Assembly: GCA_947454745.1 (NCBI GenBank)
Contig: CANGMV010000049.1
Coordinates: 1-7,338 of the forward strand
Reading direction: 5' to 3'
DNA length: 7,338 bases
From: Bacteroidota bacterium
Lineage (GTDB): Bacteria > Bacteroidota > Bacteroidia > Chitinophagales > Chitinophagaceae
The position numbers and the translations under genes were made by a program. The notes under the pieces are model-generated. The model saw only the letters and a list, made by a program, of their open reading frames with translations, was not told where the DNA came from and made no database searches. Below are positions 1-6,533 of this stretch, piece after piece; the stretch's first letter is position 1, and every line of letters starts with the position of its first letter.

Positions 1-1376
1 ACCAAAACTTGCACATAGTCCCCTTTTTTAAAGCTATGATCGCCTTTTGGAAATACAATTACTTTATTTTGACTATTGCGACCCATCCATTCCTGGTCAC
101 TTTTTTTACTATTGCCTTCAATCAACACTTCGTATGTTTTGCCAACATCTCTTTTATTACTTTCGTTAGAGAGTACCCATTGTACATCTACAATTTCTTG
201 CAAACGACGCTTTTTAACTTCCTCAGGGATATCATCCTCATACCTTTTGGCAGCAAGGGTTCCAGGACGCTCTGAGTAAAAGTACATATAGCTATAATCG
301 TAGTTCGCTTCCTTCATAATGCTTATTGTGTCCTGATGATCCTCCTCGGTTTCGGTACAAAATCCAGCTATGATATCGGCCGAAATACTACAGTCGGGCA
401 TGATTTCTTTAATGCGCGCCACTTTTGATAAATACCATTCTCTTGTATAGGTACGATTCATTAATTGCAACATTCTTGTGCTACCACTTTGAACAGGCAA
501 GTGAATGTACTTACAAATATTAGGGTGCTTTGCCATGGTAAATAAAACCTCATCGGTAATATCTTTAGGGTGAGAAGTGCTAAAACGAACACGTAAACTT
601 AAATCAATTTGAGCAACACTTTCTAACAATTGTGCAAAGGTTACAGATGCATTGGTTTCAGGATTGTTCCAATAATAGCTATCTACATTTTGACCTAATA
701 AAGTAATTTCTTTGTATCCTTTTTCAAATAAATCACGACACTCCGCAACAATACTAAAAGCATCACGGCTGCGTTCGCGACCTCTTGTAAAAGGCACTAC
801 ACAAAAGCTACACATATTATTACAGCCACGCATAATGGAAACAAATCCACTAATGCCATTGCTATCTAAACGAACTGGAGCAATGTCGCCATAGGTTTCG
901 TCTCTACTTAAAATAACATTTACTGCTTTTTGTCCTGTGCCTGCTTCTGCAATTAAATCGGGTAGGGTTCTGTAAGCATCGGGGCCAACCACAATATCTA
1001 CTAACTTTTCTTCCTCTAATAATTGTGATTTTAAACGTTCGGCCATACAACCCAAAATACCTACTAGTAAGCCTGGCTTTACTGTTTTTAATTTTCTAAA
1101 CTCAGTAAGACGTTTGCGAACTGTTTGCTCAGCTTTTTCACGAACCGAACAAGTATTCACCAAAATCAAATCCGCCATCGCTTCGTCGCGTGTACTTCCG
1201 TAACCATTGTTTTGTAAAATAGAAGCAACCACTTCGCTGTCCGCAAAATTCATCGCACATCCATAGCTCTCTACATAAAAGAACTTATTAAAGTGCTGCT
1301 GCGGGCTAGTTGATTCAAATGCTTCACCTTGTCTTGCTTCATCATGAGCCTTGGTATCGTTCGCGTATAATTCCAT
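1..1376 (-). CDS. miaB: tRNA-2-methylthio-N6-dimethylallyladenosine synthase MiaB (3' end beyond window)
   Basis: This is the radical-SAM methylthiotransferase that converts i6A37 to ms2i6A37 in tRNAs reading UNN codons, in the cytoplasm. Reading the minus strand from the ATG at 1374-1376 gives 458 open codons to the left edge. The N-terminal UPF0004 domain carries C40, C76 and C110, which bind the auxiliary 4Fe-4S cluster. The radical-SAM cluster is C185, C189 and C192, followed by [12 protein letters not shown], which is the MiaB rather than the RimO form. LGQNVDSY (227-234) and HLPVQSGS (292-299) are further family motifs. A TRAM RNA-binding domain starts near residue 412 and is cut by the window edge; E. 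coli MiaB has 474 residues, so probably only a short C-terminal piece is missing. The start is firm: an in-frame TAG lies at 1386-1388, and the next Met (42) falls after the essential C40. It is transcribed from its own promoter, divergently from the DUF3078 gene. Confidence 0.96.
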   Translation of the reverse strand, partial: MELYANDTKAHDEARQGEAFESTSPQQHFNKFFYVESYGCAMNFADSEVVASILQNNGYGSTRDEAMADLILVNTCSVREKAEQTVRKRLTEFRKLKTVKPGLLVGILGCMAERLKSQLLEEEKLVDIVVGPDAYRTLPDLIAEAGTGQKAVNVILSRDETYGDIAPVRLDSNGISGFVSIMRGCNNMCSFCVVPFTRGRERSRDAFSIVAECRDLFEKGYKEITLLGQNVDSYYWNNPETNASVTFAQLLESVAQIDLSLRVRFSTSHPKDITDEVLFTMAKHPNICKYIHLPVQSGSTRMLQLMNRTYTREWYLSKVARIKEIMPDCSISADIIAGFCTETEEDHQDTISIMKEANYDYSYMYFYSERPGTLAAKRYEDDIPEEVKKRRLQEIVDVQWVLSNESNKRDVGKTYEVLIEGNSKKSDQEWMGRNSQNKVIVFPKGDHSFKKGDYVQVL

Positions 1377-1404
1377 GTAACCTGACTAGTTTTTGTTAAG
1401 TCTG

Positions 1405-1437
1405 CAAATTTACTATAAATTAGGTAGAATGTGTCAA
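1405..1437 (-). promoter_or_regulatory. Bacteroidota-type promoter of miaB
   Basis: On the minus strand TAAATTTG (1412 down to 1405) matches the -7 consensus TAnnTTTG exactly, and TTG (1437-1435) lies 22 bp upstream as the -33 element, inside the known 17-23 bp range. Transcription would start near 1398-1400, leaving a leader of about 22-25 nt before the miaB ATG. The match is seen directly; its activity is inferred. Confidence 0.65.
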
Positions 1438-1593
1438 CTTGTCATACTTTCCAGGCTAATTATTTGATAATGAAAGCTTTAATAATAGCTAAATATTTGC
1501 ATGCAATTTTTTTATATTTAATTAACAATCAATGCTTTATATAAGTGGTGGTATATTTCACTGTATTTGTATCTTTACTAAAATGTTTGAAAG

Positions 1594-2598
1594 ATGAAGA
1601 AATGGCTTGTGTTGATTTTAATGGGAGTGACGGTGAAAATGTCCTTTGCGCAGGATTTGGTGGTTGCTAAGTTAAGATCAGAAACTTCCAGGAGTATTAA
1701 AAAAGACATGGATACCACTTATTGGAATTGGAAAACAGGTGGTTTGTATAATTTTAATTTATCACAAAGTGCGCTTAGCAATTGGGCAGCAGGAGGTGAT
1801 AATTTCAACATGGCTTTAACTAGTTACTTTAATTACTTCGCCTATTACCAAAAGCCACGTCATAGCTGGGACAACAATATCGATGTGAACTTAGGATACA
1901 TGCAATCCACTAGTTTGGGTGGAAGAAAAAACGACGACCGAGTAGATGTATTAAGTAAGTATGGATATAAAATAGATTCGGTAGGACAATTGTATATTTC
2001 GGGATTATTCAATTTTCGTTCTCAGGTTTTTGATGGCTATAGTTTTAGTGGAACCAATGCAATTTTTACTTCAAGTTTATTATCACCAGCATATATTATT
2101 TTATCGGCAGGGGTGGACTACAAGCCCGATAATACATTATCAATTTTCTTTTCTCCTTTAACATCTAGAACCACCATTGTGATGAATTCTAAGTTATCGG
2201 CATTGGGTAAATATGGGGTAGACGTGGGCAAGCATGTGAATAGAGAAACAGGTTTATTCGTAACGGTTAACTATAGCAATACCATTGCGCCCAATATTAC
2301 TTATAAGGGAAGGGCCGATTTTTTCTCCAACTATTATCAAAAGCCCGAGAATGTGAATGTGTACATGACCAACTTATTCAATTTCAAAATTCATAAAAAT
2401 TTCTCGGCAACCTATAGTTTGGATCTAATGTATGATGATAAGATTCGCATATTTGGACCCAACAAAACATCACCAGGATTGCAATTAAAAAGCATCATTG
2501 GGATTGGATATGTAAAACCATTGCAAGTAAAGAAAGTGGTTCTAAAACCTAAAATGATCGCAGGTGTAGATGGTGGCACCACCAATACTAGCAAGTAA
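1594..2598 (+). CDS. DUF3078 family outer-membrane beta-barrel protein
   Basis: The predicted 334-residue protein begins with a Sec signal peptide (MKKWLVLILMGVTVKMSFA, probable cleavage after A19). The mature part carries the DUF3078 signature: WKTGG (46-50), NLSQSALSNWAAGGDN (55-70), WDNNIDVNLGY (92-102), DDRVDVLSKYGYK (114-126), SPAYIILSAGVDYKP (164-178), FFSPLTSRTTIV (185-196), FSNYY (244-248) and LMYDDKIRI (278-286). Alternating hydrophobic and polar strands rich in Tyr, Phe and Asn fit a transmembrane beta-barrel in the outer membrane. The family's function is unknown, and I assign none. The family usually ends just after the last strand (here about 296-310); this copy adds about 24 residues (QVKKVVLKPK, then MIAGVDGGTTNTSK) that look disordered. 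The last 11 bp overlap the 3' end of purK on the other strand. No good promoter match was found: three TAnnTTTG sites with one mismatch (1552-1559, 1562-1569, 1570-1577) all lack a -33 TTG. Confidence 0.9.
   Translation: MKKWLVLILMGVTVKMSFAQDLVVAKLRSETSRSIKKDMDTTYWNWKTGGLYNFNLSQSALSNWAAGGDNFNMALTSYFNYFAYYQKPRHSWDNNIDVNLGYMQSTSLGGRKNDDRVDVLSKYGYKIDSVGQLYISGLFNFRSQVFDGYSFSGTNAIFTSSLLSPAYIILSAGVDYKPDNTLSIFFSPLTSRTTIVMNSKLSALGKYGVDVGKHVNRETGLFVTVNYSNTIAPNITYKGRADFFSNYYQKPENVNVYMTNLFNFKIHKNFSATYSLDLMYDDKIRIFGPNKTSPGLQLKSIIGIGYVKPLQVKKVVLKPKMIAGVDGGTTNTSK
2571..2584. terminator. short GC-rich hairpin at the convergent gene ends (weak terminator candidate)
   Basis: TGGTGG-CA-CCACCA is an inverted repeat with 6-bp arms; in practice it would form a 5-bp stem with a 4-nt loop. 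For the minus-strand purK transcript it lies just beyond the TAG stop (2588-2590), where a terminator would be expected. For the plus-strand gene it lies within the last codons. No T-run follows in either direction, so it is not a standard intrinsic terminator. Confidence 0.25.
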
Positions 2599-3709
2599 TT
2601 ACTTTAAGGGTGTGTTTTATTTTATTTGCCTTATGGGTTAAGTCCTGATAGTCGCTACTGATAATGGTTACATGCCCCATTTTACGCCCAGGCTTGGTTT
2701 GTTTTTTGCCATACAAGTGTACAAAAACATTGTCCATTTTTAATACCTCATCAAGGCCTTCATAAACAGCGTCACCACTAAAGCCTTCGGCGCCAATTAT
2801 ATTCACAATGGCCGATGGTAAAATTGCGTTGGGATTACCTAATGGGTAGTGTAATAAAATACGCCAAAGCATATCATATTGACTGCTGTAATTGGCTTCG
2901 ATCGTATGGTGCCCGCTATTGTGAACACGAGGCGCAGCTTCGTTTACCCATACATCTCCTTTATCGTCAATAAATAATTCTACTGCAAAAAGTCCCGGGC
3001 TTTTTAAACCATTCACTACTTTACGCGCAATGGCTTCGGCCTTCCACAATTGTTTTTCTTCCAATTTGGCAGGGCTTAATTGATAGTCTAATAAATTATA
3101 TACTGGATCAAAAACCATTTCGGCAGGAGGATAAATAATTGTTTTACCTTGGGCATCCATACCAACAATCAATGCAATTTCTTTGTGAATATTAATCTTC
3201 TTTTCTAAAACCGATGGTGCATTAAAGCCAAGCTCGATTTCACTTTCTTTATTAATTACTTGAACACCTTTGCCATCATAACCGCCTTCGCCCAATTTAT
3301 GTACTGCAGGTAAAAAATCAATATGCTTTAGTAAATCACTACTGCTTTGCGTAATATGAAATGCTGAGGTTGGAATTTCATTATCGGCGTAAAACTGTTT
3401 TTGTAAAATCTTATTTTTGATGATACGAATCGCTGCTGGAGTCGGATATACTTTTACGCCTTCTTTTTCCAATTGTGCTAAGGCATCTACATTTACGGCT
3501 TCGATTTCAATGGTCAACGCATCCAAGTTTTTTCCGAAATTATACACAGTATCGTAGTCATTGATATTGCCTTTCACAAAATGATGGCATAAATGAGCCG
3601 CAGGACAATCGGCATCATTTTCTAAAACGAAAGTAGTTACATCGTAATTGACAGCTGCTTGTAATAACATTCTGCCCAACTGACCTCCACCTAAAATACC
3701 TACTTTCAT
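2588..3709 (-). CDS. purK: N5-carboxyaminoimidazole ribonucleotide synthase PurK
   Basis: PurK uses ATP and bicarbonate to turn 5-aminoimidazole ribonucleotide into N5-CAIR, which PurE then rearranges in de novo purine synthesis (cytoplasm). The protein has 373 residues, slightly longer than the E. coli enzyme (355). The N-terminal nucleotide-binding motif is GILGGGQLGRM (4-14). The ATP-grasp region shows NKILQKQF (99-106), GYDGKGVQV (143-151) and EKKINIHKEIALIVG (169-183). The metal and ATP site is VNEAAPRVHNSGHHTIEA (255-272), a PurK hallmark. A C-terminal lid is seen at YGK (333-335) with KPGRKMGHVT (339-348). The start is supported by the N-terminal motif beginning at residue 4 and by AGGAA a few bases upstream of the ATG. 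purE is not adjacent in this window, although the two genes are neighbours in many bacteria. The gene overlaps the DUF3078 gene tail to tail by 11 bp. Confidence 0.96.
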   Translation of the reverse strand: MKVGILGGGQLGRMLLQAAVNYDVTTFVLENDADCPAAHLCHHFVKGNINDYDTVYNFGKNLDALTIEIEAVNVDALAQLEKEGVKVYPTPAAIRIIKNKILQKQFYADNEIPTSAFHITQSSSDLLKHIDFLPAVHKLGEGGYDGKGVQVINKESEIELGFNAPSVLEKKINIHKEIALIVGMDAQGKTIIYPPAEMVFDPVYNLLDYQLSPAKLEEKQLWKAEAIARKVVNGLKSPGLFAVELFIDDKGDVWVNEAAPRVHNSGHHTIEANYSSQYDMLWRILLHYPLGNPNAILPSAIVNIIGAEGFSGDAVYEGLDEVLKMDNVFVHLYGKKQTKPGRKMGHVTIISSDYQDLTHKANKIKHTLKVITC

Positions 3710-3723
3710 AAGTTCCTATTTAT

Positions 3724-3758
3724 TTTGTCAAAGATAAGGCGAAAAGCGACTAAATTTG
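3724..3758 (+). promoter_or_regulatory. Bacteroidota-type promoter of the ABC ATPase gene
   Basis: TTTG (3724-3727) and TAAATTTG (3751-3758) fit the -33 and -7 consensus of the phylum, with a 23-bp spacer measured from TTG, at the upper end of the known range. Transcription would start near 3763-3765, upstream of the ATG at 3806 and downstream of the alternative TTG codon at 3725, which is itself the -33 element. This supports the ATG as the true start. Confidence 0.6.
3729..3736 (-). promoter_or_regulatory. -7 element of a probable purK promoter
   Basis: Read on the minus strand, TATCTTTG matches TAnnTTTG exactly. Transcription would start near 3722-3724, giving a leader of about 13-15 nt that contains an AGGAA ribosome-binding sequence. 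No TTG is present 17-23 bp upstream, so the -33 half is missing or degenerate. The element lies inside the spacer of the opposing promoter at 3724-3758. I saw no PurR-type operator or purine riboswitch in the short leader. Confidence 0.4.
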
Positions 3759-3805
3759 TAGAGGCCTATCTAAAGAATGCCATCCTAAGAAAACAATTCA
3801 ATCCT

Positions 3806-4573
3806 ATGCAAGCGCCTTCCATTATATCGGTAAAAAATTTGGTTAAATCCTATGGTGATTTCGTCGCTGTGAAAGGAATAAGTTTCGAAGTGTACGAAGG
3901 GGAGATTTTTGGATTGTTGGGACCAAACGGAGCGGGCAAGTCCACTACTTTGGAAATTATTGAAACCCTACGTCCTAAGACAAGTGGGGAAGTAATTGTA
4001 AATGGATTAAACTTGGACGATTCGCCGGAAGAAATAAAAAAAATCATCGGCGTTCAATTGCAAACCTCAGGCTTTTATCCCAATTTGAATTTAACAGAAT
4101 TGATTCATTTGTTTGTGGGATTGTATCAAAGCGATGTGGATCCAACCACATTGCTTAAAAAAGTAAATTTAGAAGACAAGGCAAAAGCAAAATATAAGGA
4201 AATGAGTGGAGGGCAAAAGCAAAGATTCTCCATTGCAACTACGCTAATCAATAAGCCAAAAATCATTTTCTTAGACGAGCCTACTACAGGATTAGACCCG
4301 CAAGCGCGAAGAAATTTATGGGACTTGATTAAGGAAATTCGAAACAATGGCACTACGGTAATTATTACGACACATTATATGGACGAAGCTGAAATTTTAT
4401 GTGATAGAGTAGCGATTGTAGACAGCGGAAATATTATTGCCATTAATACACCGAATGCATTAATCGACGAATTGGTAGCAACTGGTTTTGAAAAAGAGAA
4501 GGAAGTAAAGAAAGCCAATTTGGAAGATGTATTTATTAATTTAACTGGAAAGGAATGGAGACCTGAATCTTAA
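3806..4573 (+). CDS. ABC transporter ATP-binding protein (ABC-2 / CcmA-like type)
   Basis: This 255-residue cytoplasmic ATPase would power an ABC-2 type exporter; the substrate cannot be read from the sequence. All nucleotide-binding motifs are present: an A-loop Tyr (Y16), Walker A GPNGAGKST (39-47), a Q-loop in GVQLQTSGFYPNL (82-94, Q86 likely), signature SGGQKQR (134-140), Walker B IIFLDEP (153-159) with catalytic E158, D-loop GLDP (162-165) and switch H190. The C-terminal ANLEDVFINLTG motif is typical of the DrrA/CcmA/NatA group. The frame is open back to a TTG at 3725, which would add 27 residues, but those residues precede the normal fold and their DNA carries the promoter, so I chose the ATG at 3806. 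No permease gene is adjacent: a DinB-family gene follows after 51 bp and purK lies upstream in the opposite direction. The partner must be encoded elsewhere. Confidence 0.93.
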   Translation: MQAPSIISVKNLVKSYGDFVAVKGISFEVYEGEIFGLLGPNGAGKSTTLEIIETLRPKTSGEVIVNGLNLDDSPEEIKKIIGVQLQTSGFYPNLNLTELIHLFVGLYQSDVDPTTLLKKVNLEDKAKAKYKEMSGGQKQRFSIATTLINKPKIIFLDEPTTGLDPQARRNLWDLIKEIRNNGTTVIITTHYMDEAEILCDRVAIVDSGNIIAINTPNALIDELVATGFEKEKEVKKANLEDVFINLTGKEWRPES

Positions 4574-4624
4574 TGATCAGCATTTGGTTAAATACTATTT
4601 TTTAAAATTTTAAAACGCACCATC

Positions 4625-5152
4625 ATGACACTAGATCCTCGTTACCCTATTGGAAAATATCAAGTTGCACCTTATTCGGATGCACAAAAAGTATTATGGA
4701 TTAGTGATTTACGTCACTTACCAAAAGATCTTGAAATGGCAGTTCAAAATTTAGACAAAGCACAGTTGGATACCCCATACCGTGAAGGTGGATGGAAAGT
4801 GCAACAACTGGTACATCATATCGCAGACAGTCATATGAATGCATTTGCAAGATTCAAATTGGGAATGACCGAAGATGTTCCTGCAGTGAAAGCATATGAC
4901 GAAAATGCATGGTCACAATCGGCCGATGTATTGGAAACACCCATTAATTATTCAATGACTTTATTGCATGCTTTGCATGAGCGTTGGGCCAACTTATTGG
5001 AAAGTTTGACGGCCGAGCAATGGCAAAGAAAAGTATTTCATCCGGGCCGTAACGCCGAAGTGAGCTTATGGGACTTGTTTGCTGTATATGCATGGCATGG
5101 TAAACATCATGTTGCGCACATTAAAACATTAAGAGATCAGAAGGGATGGTAA
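4625..5152 (+). CDS. DinB/YfiT-family putative metal-dependent hydrolase or bacillithiol S-transferase
   Basis: The 175-residue protein matches the YfiT/BstA branch of the DinB four-helix-bundle superfamily along its whole length. The diagnostic parts are PIGKY near the start (8-12), GGWKVQQLVHHIADSHMN (55-72), RFKLGMTED-P (76-86), KAYDENAW (89-96), LHERW (117-121), HPGR (139-142) and YAWHGKHHVAHI (155-166). The family binds a divalent metal through three histidines; here these are probably H65 plus a four-spaced pair in the last motif (H161/H165 or H158/H162). B. subtilis YfiT is a nickel-binding protein, and related proteins such as BstA transfer bacillithiol to electrophiles. Some Bacteroidota make bacillithiol, so that role is possible but not shown here. 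It may be cotranscribed with the ABC ATPase gene 51 bp upstream; that AT-rich gap holds a TTTG (4583-4586) but no clear -7 element. The gene ends 2 bp before the 3' end of folC. Confidence 0.88.
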   Translation: MTLDPRYPIGKYQVAPYSDAQKVLWISDLRHLPKDLEMAVQNLDKAQLDTPYREGGWKVQQLVHHIADSHMNAFARFKLGMTEDVPAVKAYDENAWSQSADVLETPINYSMTLLHALHERWANLLESLTAEQWQRKVFHPGRNAEVSLWDLFAVYAWHGKHHVAHIKTLRDQKGW

Positions 5153-5154
5153 GA

Positions 5155-6480
5155 CTAGAAAATATGATTTCTATTTACTTCTGCTACTAAAAATACGCTG
5201 CCAATCACAAGAATTAAATCGTTGTGGTTGGCATGCATATTGGCTTCGGCCAATGCATCGTTAACATCATCATACACATTGCCTATTAATCCAAGTGCAG
5301 TTCCTTTTTTAGCCAATTCATTTGCAGGCAAAGCGCGAGGGATATGGGATTGGGTAAAATAATAGGTAGCCGTAGTTGGCAATAATTTTAACACCGCATC
5401 TACATCTTTGTCCTTCACCATACCTGTGATAATATGTAGTTGTTGGTAATGCAATGTGGCAAGCTGGTCTAATAGAGCATGCATGCCATGTACATTATGT
5501 GCAACATCTAAAACAACTTTGGGGCTATTTTGAATGCATTCCCAGCGGCCCATGAGGCCGGTATTTTCTTTCACATTCGCCAAGGCTTTTAAAACCTTTG
5601 GCGCTGTTAATTTCCAACCCATACCGGACAATAATTGTACCGCAACCAAAACACCTTTTAAGTTTTTGGATTGGTATTTGCCAGGTAAATCGGATTCGAC
5701 TGTAAAGTTTTTTTGAAAAACAGGAGCGTCTAAATAATGAATAAGTGGTTGGTTAAATTCAAATAAAGAACTTGCCCAATTATTTTGAAAATGTTGAAAA
5801 TGTAAAAAGTCTTCAGCAAAATAAATAGGCGCATTAAGTGCTGCTGCTTTTTGTTCAAAAACCGTTTTGGTTTCTGGGATCACTTCGCTAATGACAACAG
5901 GCGTATCGGTTTTAATAATACCCGCTTTTTCAGTAGCAATTTCGGGAAGGGTATTGCCAAGCAATGCCATATGATCCCAACCAATATTTGTTATAATTGA
6001 AAGCTCGGGGCTAATAACATTGGTACTGTCTAAGCGTCCACCCAATCCAGTTTCGATAATAGCGATATCACATTTTTCTTGTGCAAAATATTCAAAAGCC
6101 ATACCTACCGTAATCTCGAAAAAAGAAGGTTCTATTTTTTCAATCAAACCTTTCATGCGATTGGTAAATGTGGTTACAAATTCTTTGCTACACATTTGTC
6201 CGTTTACTTTAATGCGCTCTCTAAAGTCATATAAGTGAGGGGAAGTGTATAAACCTGTTTTATAGCCTGCTTCCTGAAATATACTCGCCAACATATGACT
6301 AGTGGATCCCTTGCCATTCGTGCCAGCAATATGGATCGTCTTAAATTTATGTTGAGGGTTGCCTAAGAAACTACAAATAGCATTGGTATTTTCTAAATTG
6401 TTTTTAATAGCAGCGGCGCCTATTCGGCTAAACATTGGTAAGCGACTATACAAATAGTCAATGGTGTTTTGGTAAGGCAT
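5155..6480 (-). CDS. folC: bifunctional folylpolyglutamate synthase / dihydrofolate synthase FolC
   Basis: FolC adds glutamate to dihydropteroate and extends the glutamate tail of folates, using ATP, in the cytoplasm. The 441-residue length is normal for the family. The Mur-ligase-type fold shows the P-loop AGTNGKGS (52-59), TSPHL (79-83), FFEIT (120-124), ETGLGGRLDSTN (143-154), NIGWDH (165-170) and TEKAGIIK (183-190), whose K185 matches the carbamylated lysine of the family. The C-terminal domain has GRWE (311-314) and DVAHN (325-329). Whether it has both synthase activities or only the polyglutamate one cannot be told from these motifs; many bacterial copies have both. It lies 53 bp downstream of the tonB-like gene on the same strand and is probably cotranscribed with it. 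No Shine-Dalgarno sequence is evident; the ATG is preceded by a run of T on the coding strand. Confidence 0.95.
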   Translation of the reverse strand: MPYQNTIDYLYSRLPMFSRIGAAAIKNNLENTNAICSFLGNPQHKFKTIHIAGTNGKGSTSHMLASIFQEAGYKTGLYTSPHLYDFRERIKVNGQMCSKEFVTTFTNRMKGLIEKIEPSFFEITVGMAFEYFAQEKCDIAIIETGLGGRLDSTNVISPELSIITNIGWDHMALLGNTLPEIATEKAGIIKTDTPVVISEVIPETKTVFEQKAAALNAPIYFAEDFLHFQHFQNNWASSLFEFNQPLIHYLDAPVFQKNFTVESDLPGKYQSKNLKGVLVAVQLLSGMGWKLTAPKVLKALANVKENTGLMGRWECIQNSPKVVLDVAHNVHGMHALLDQLATLHYQQLHIITGMVKDKDVDAVLKLLPTTATYYFTQSHIPRALPANELAKKGTALGLIGNVYDDVNDALAEANMHANHNDLILVIGSVFLVAEVNRNHIF

Positions 6481-6500
6481 AAAAAAGGTTGTTCTAATGA

Positions 6501-6520
6501 ATCATCTACGCATCATCTAC
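6501..6520. repeat. 9-bp direct repeat in the tonB-like/folC gap
   Basis: ATCATCTAC occurs at 6501-6509 and again at 6512-6520, separated by GC, so the period is 11 bp, about one helical turn. It fills a large part of the 53-bp spacer upstream of folC. It could be a protein-binding site or chance; no known operator is recognised. Confidence 0.6.
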
Positions 6521-6533
6521 ATTCAACATTTTA

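Noticed and set aside
9..894. Plus-strand open frames of 60-88 codons within the left region
   Set aside because: They lie antisense to miaB, whose minus-strand translation is continuous and carries all expected motifs.
3710..3805. Purine riboswitch or PurR operator upstream of purK
   Set aside because: The likely leader is only about 14 nt, and no conserved aptamer or operator palindrome is visible.
2412..4353. Minus-strand open frames of 60-75 codons inside the DUF3078 and ABC ATPase genes
   Set aside because: They are shadows of well-supported genes, with no recognisable domain and no independent start signal.
4574..4624. Possible promoter in the ABC-DinB gap (TTTG at 4583-4586)
   Set aside because: No acceptable TAnnTTTG lies 17-23 bp downstream; the AT-rich run TTTTAAAATTTT does not fit.
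5156..5173. Inverted repeat TAGAAA-N6-TTTCTA just past the DinB stop
   Set aside because: The stem is 6 bp and almost all A-T, too weak for a terminator, and most of it codes for the FolC C-terminus.
5534..6238. Plus-strand open frames of 60 and 72 codons inside folC
   Set aside because: They are antisense to conserved FolC motifs and show no family resemblance.
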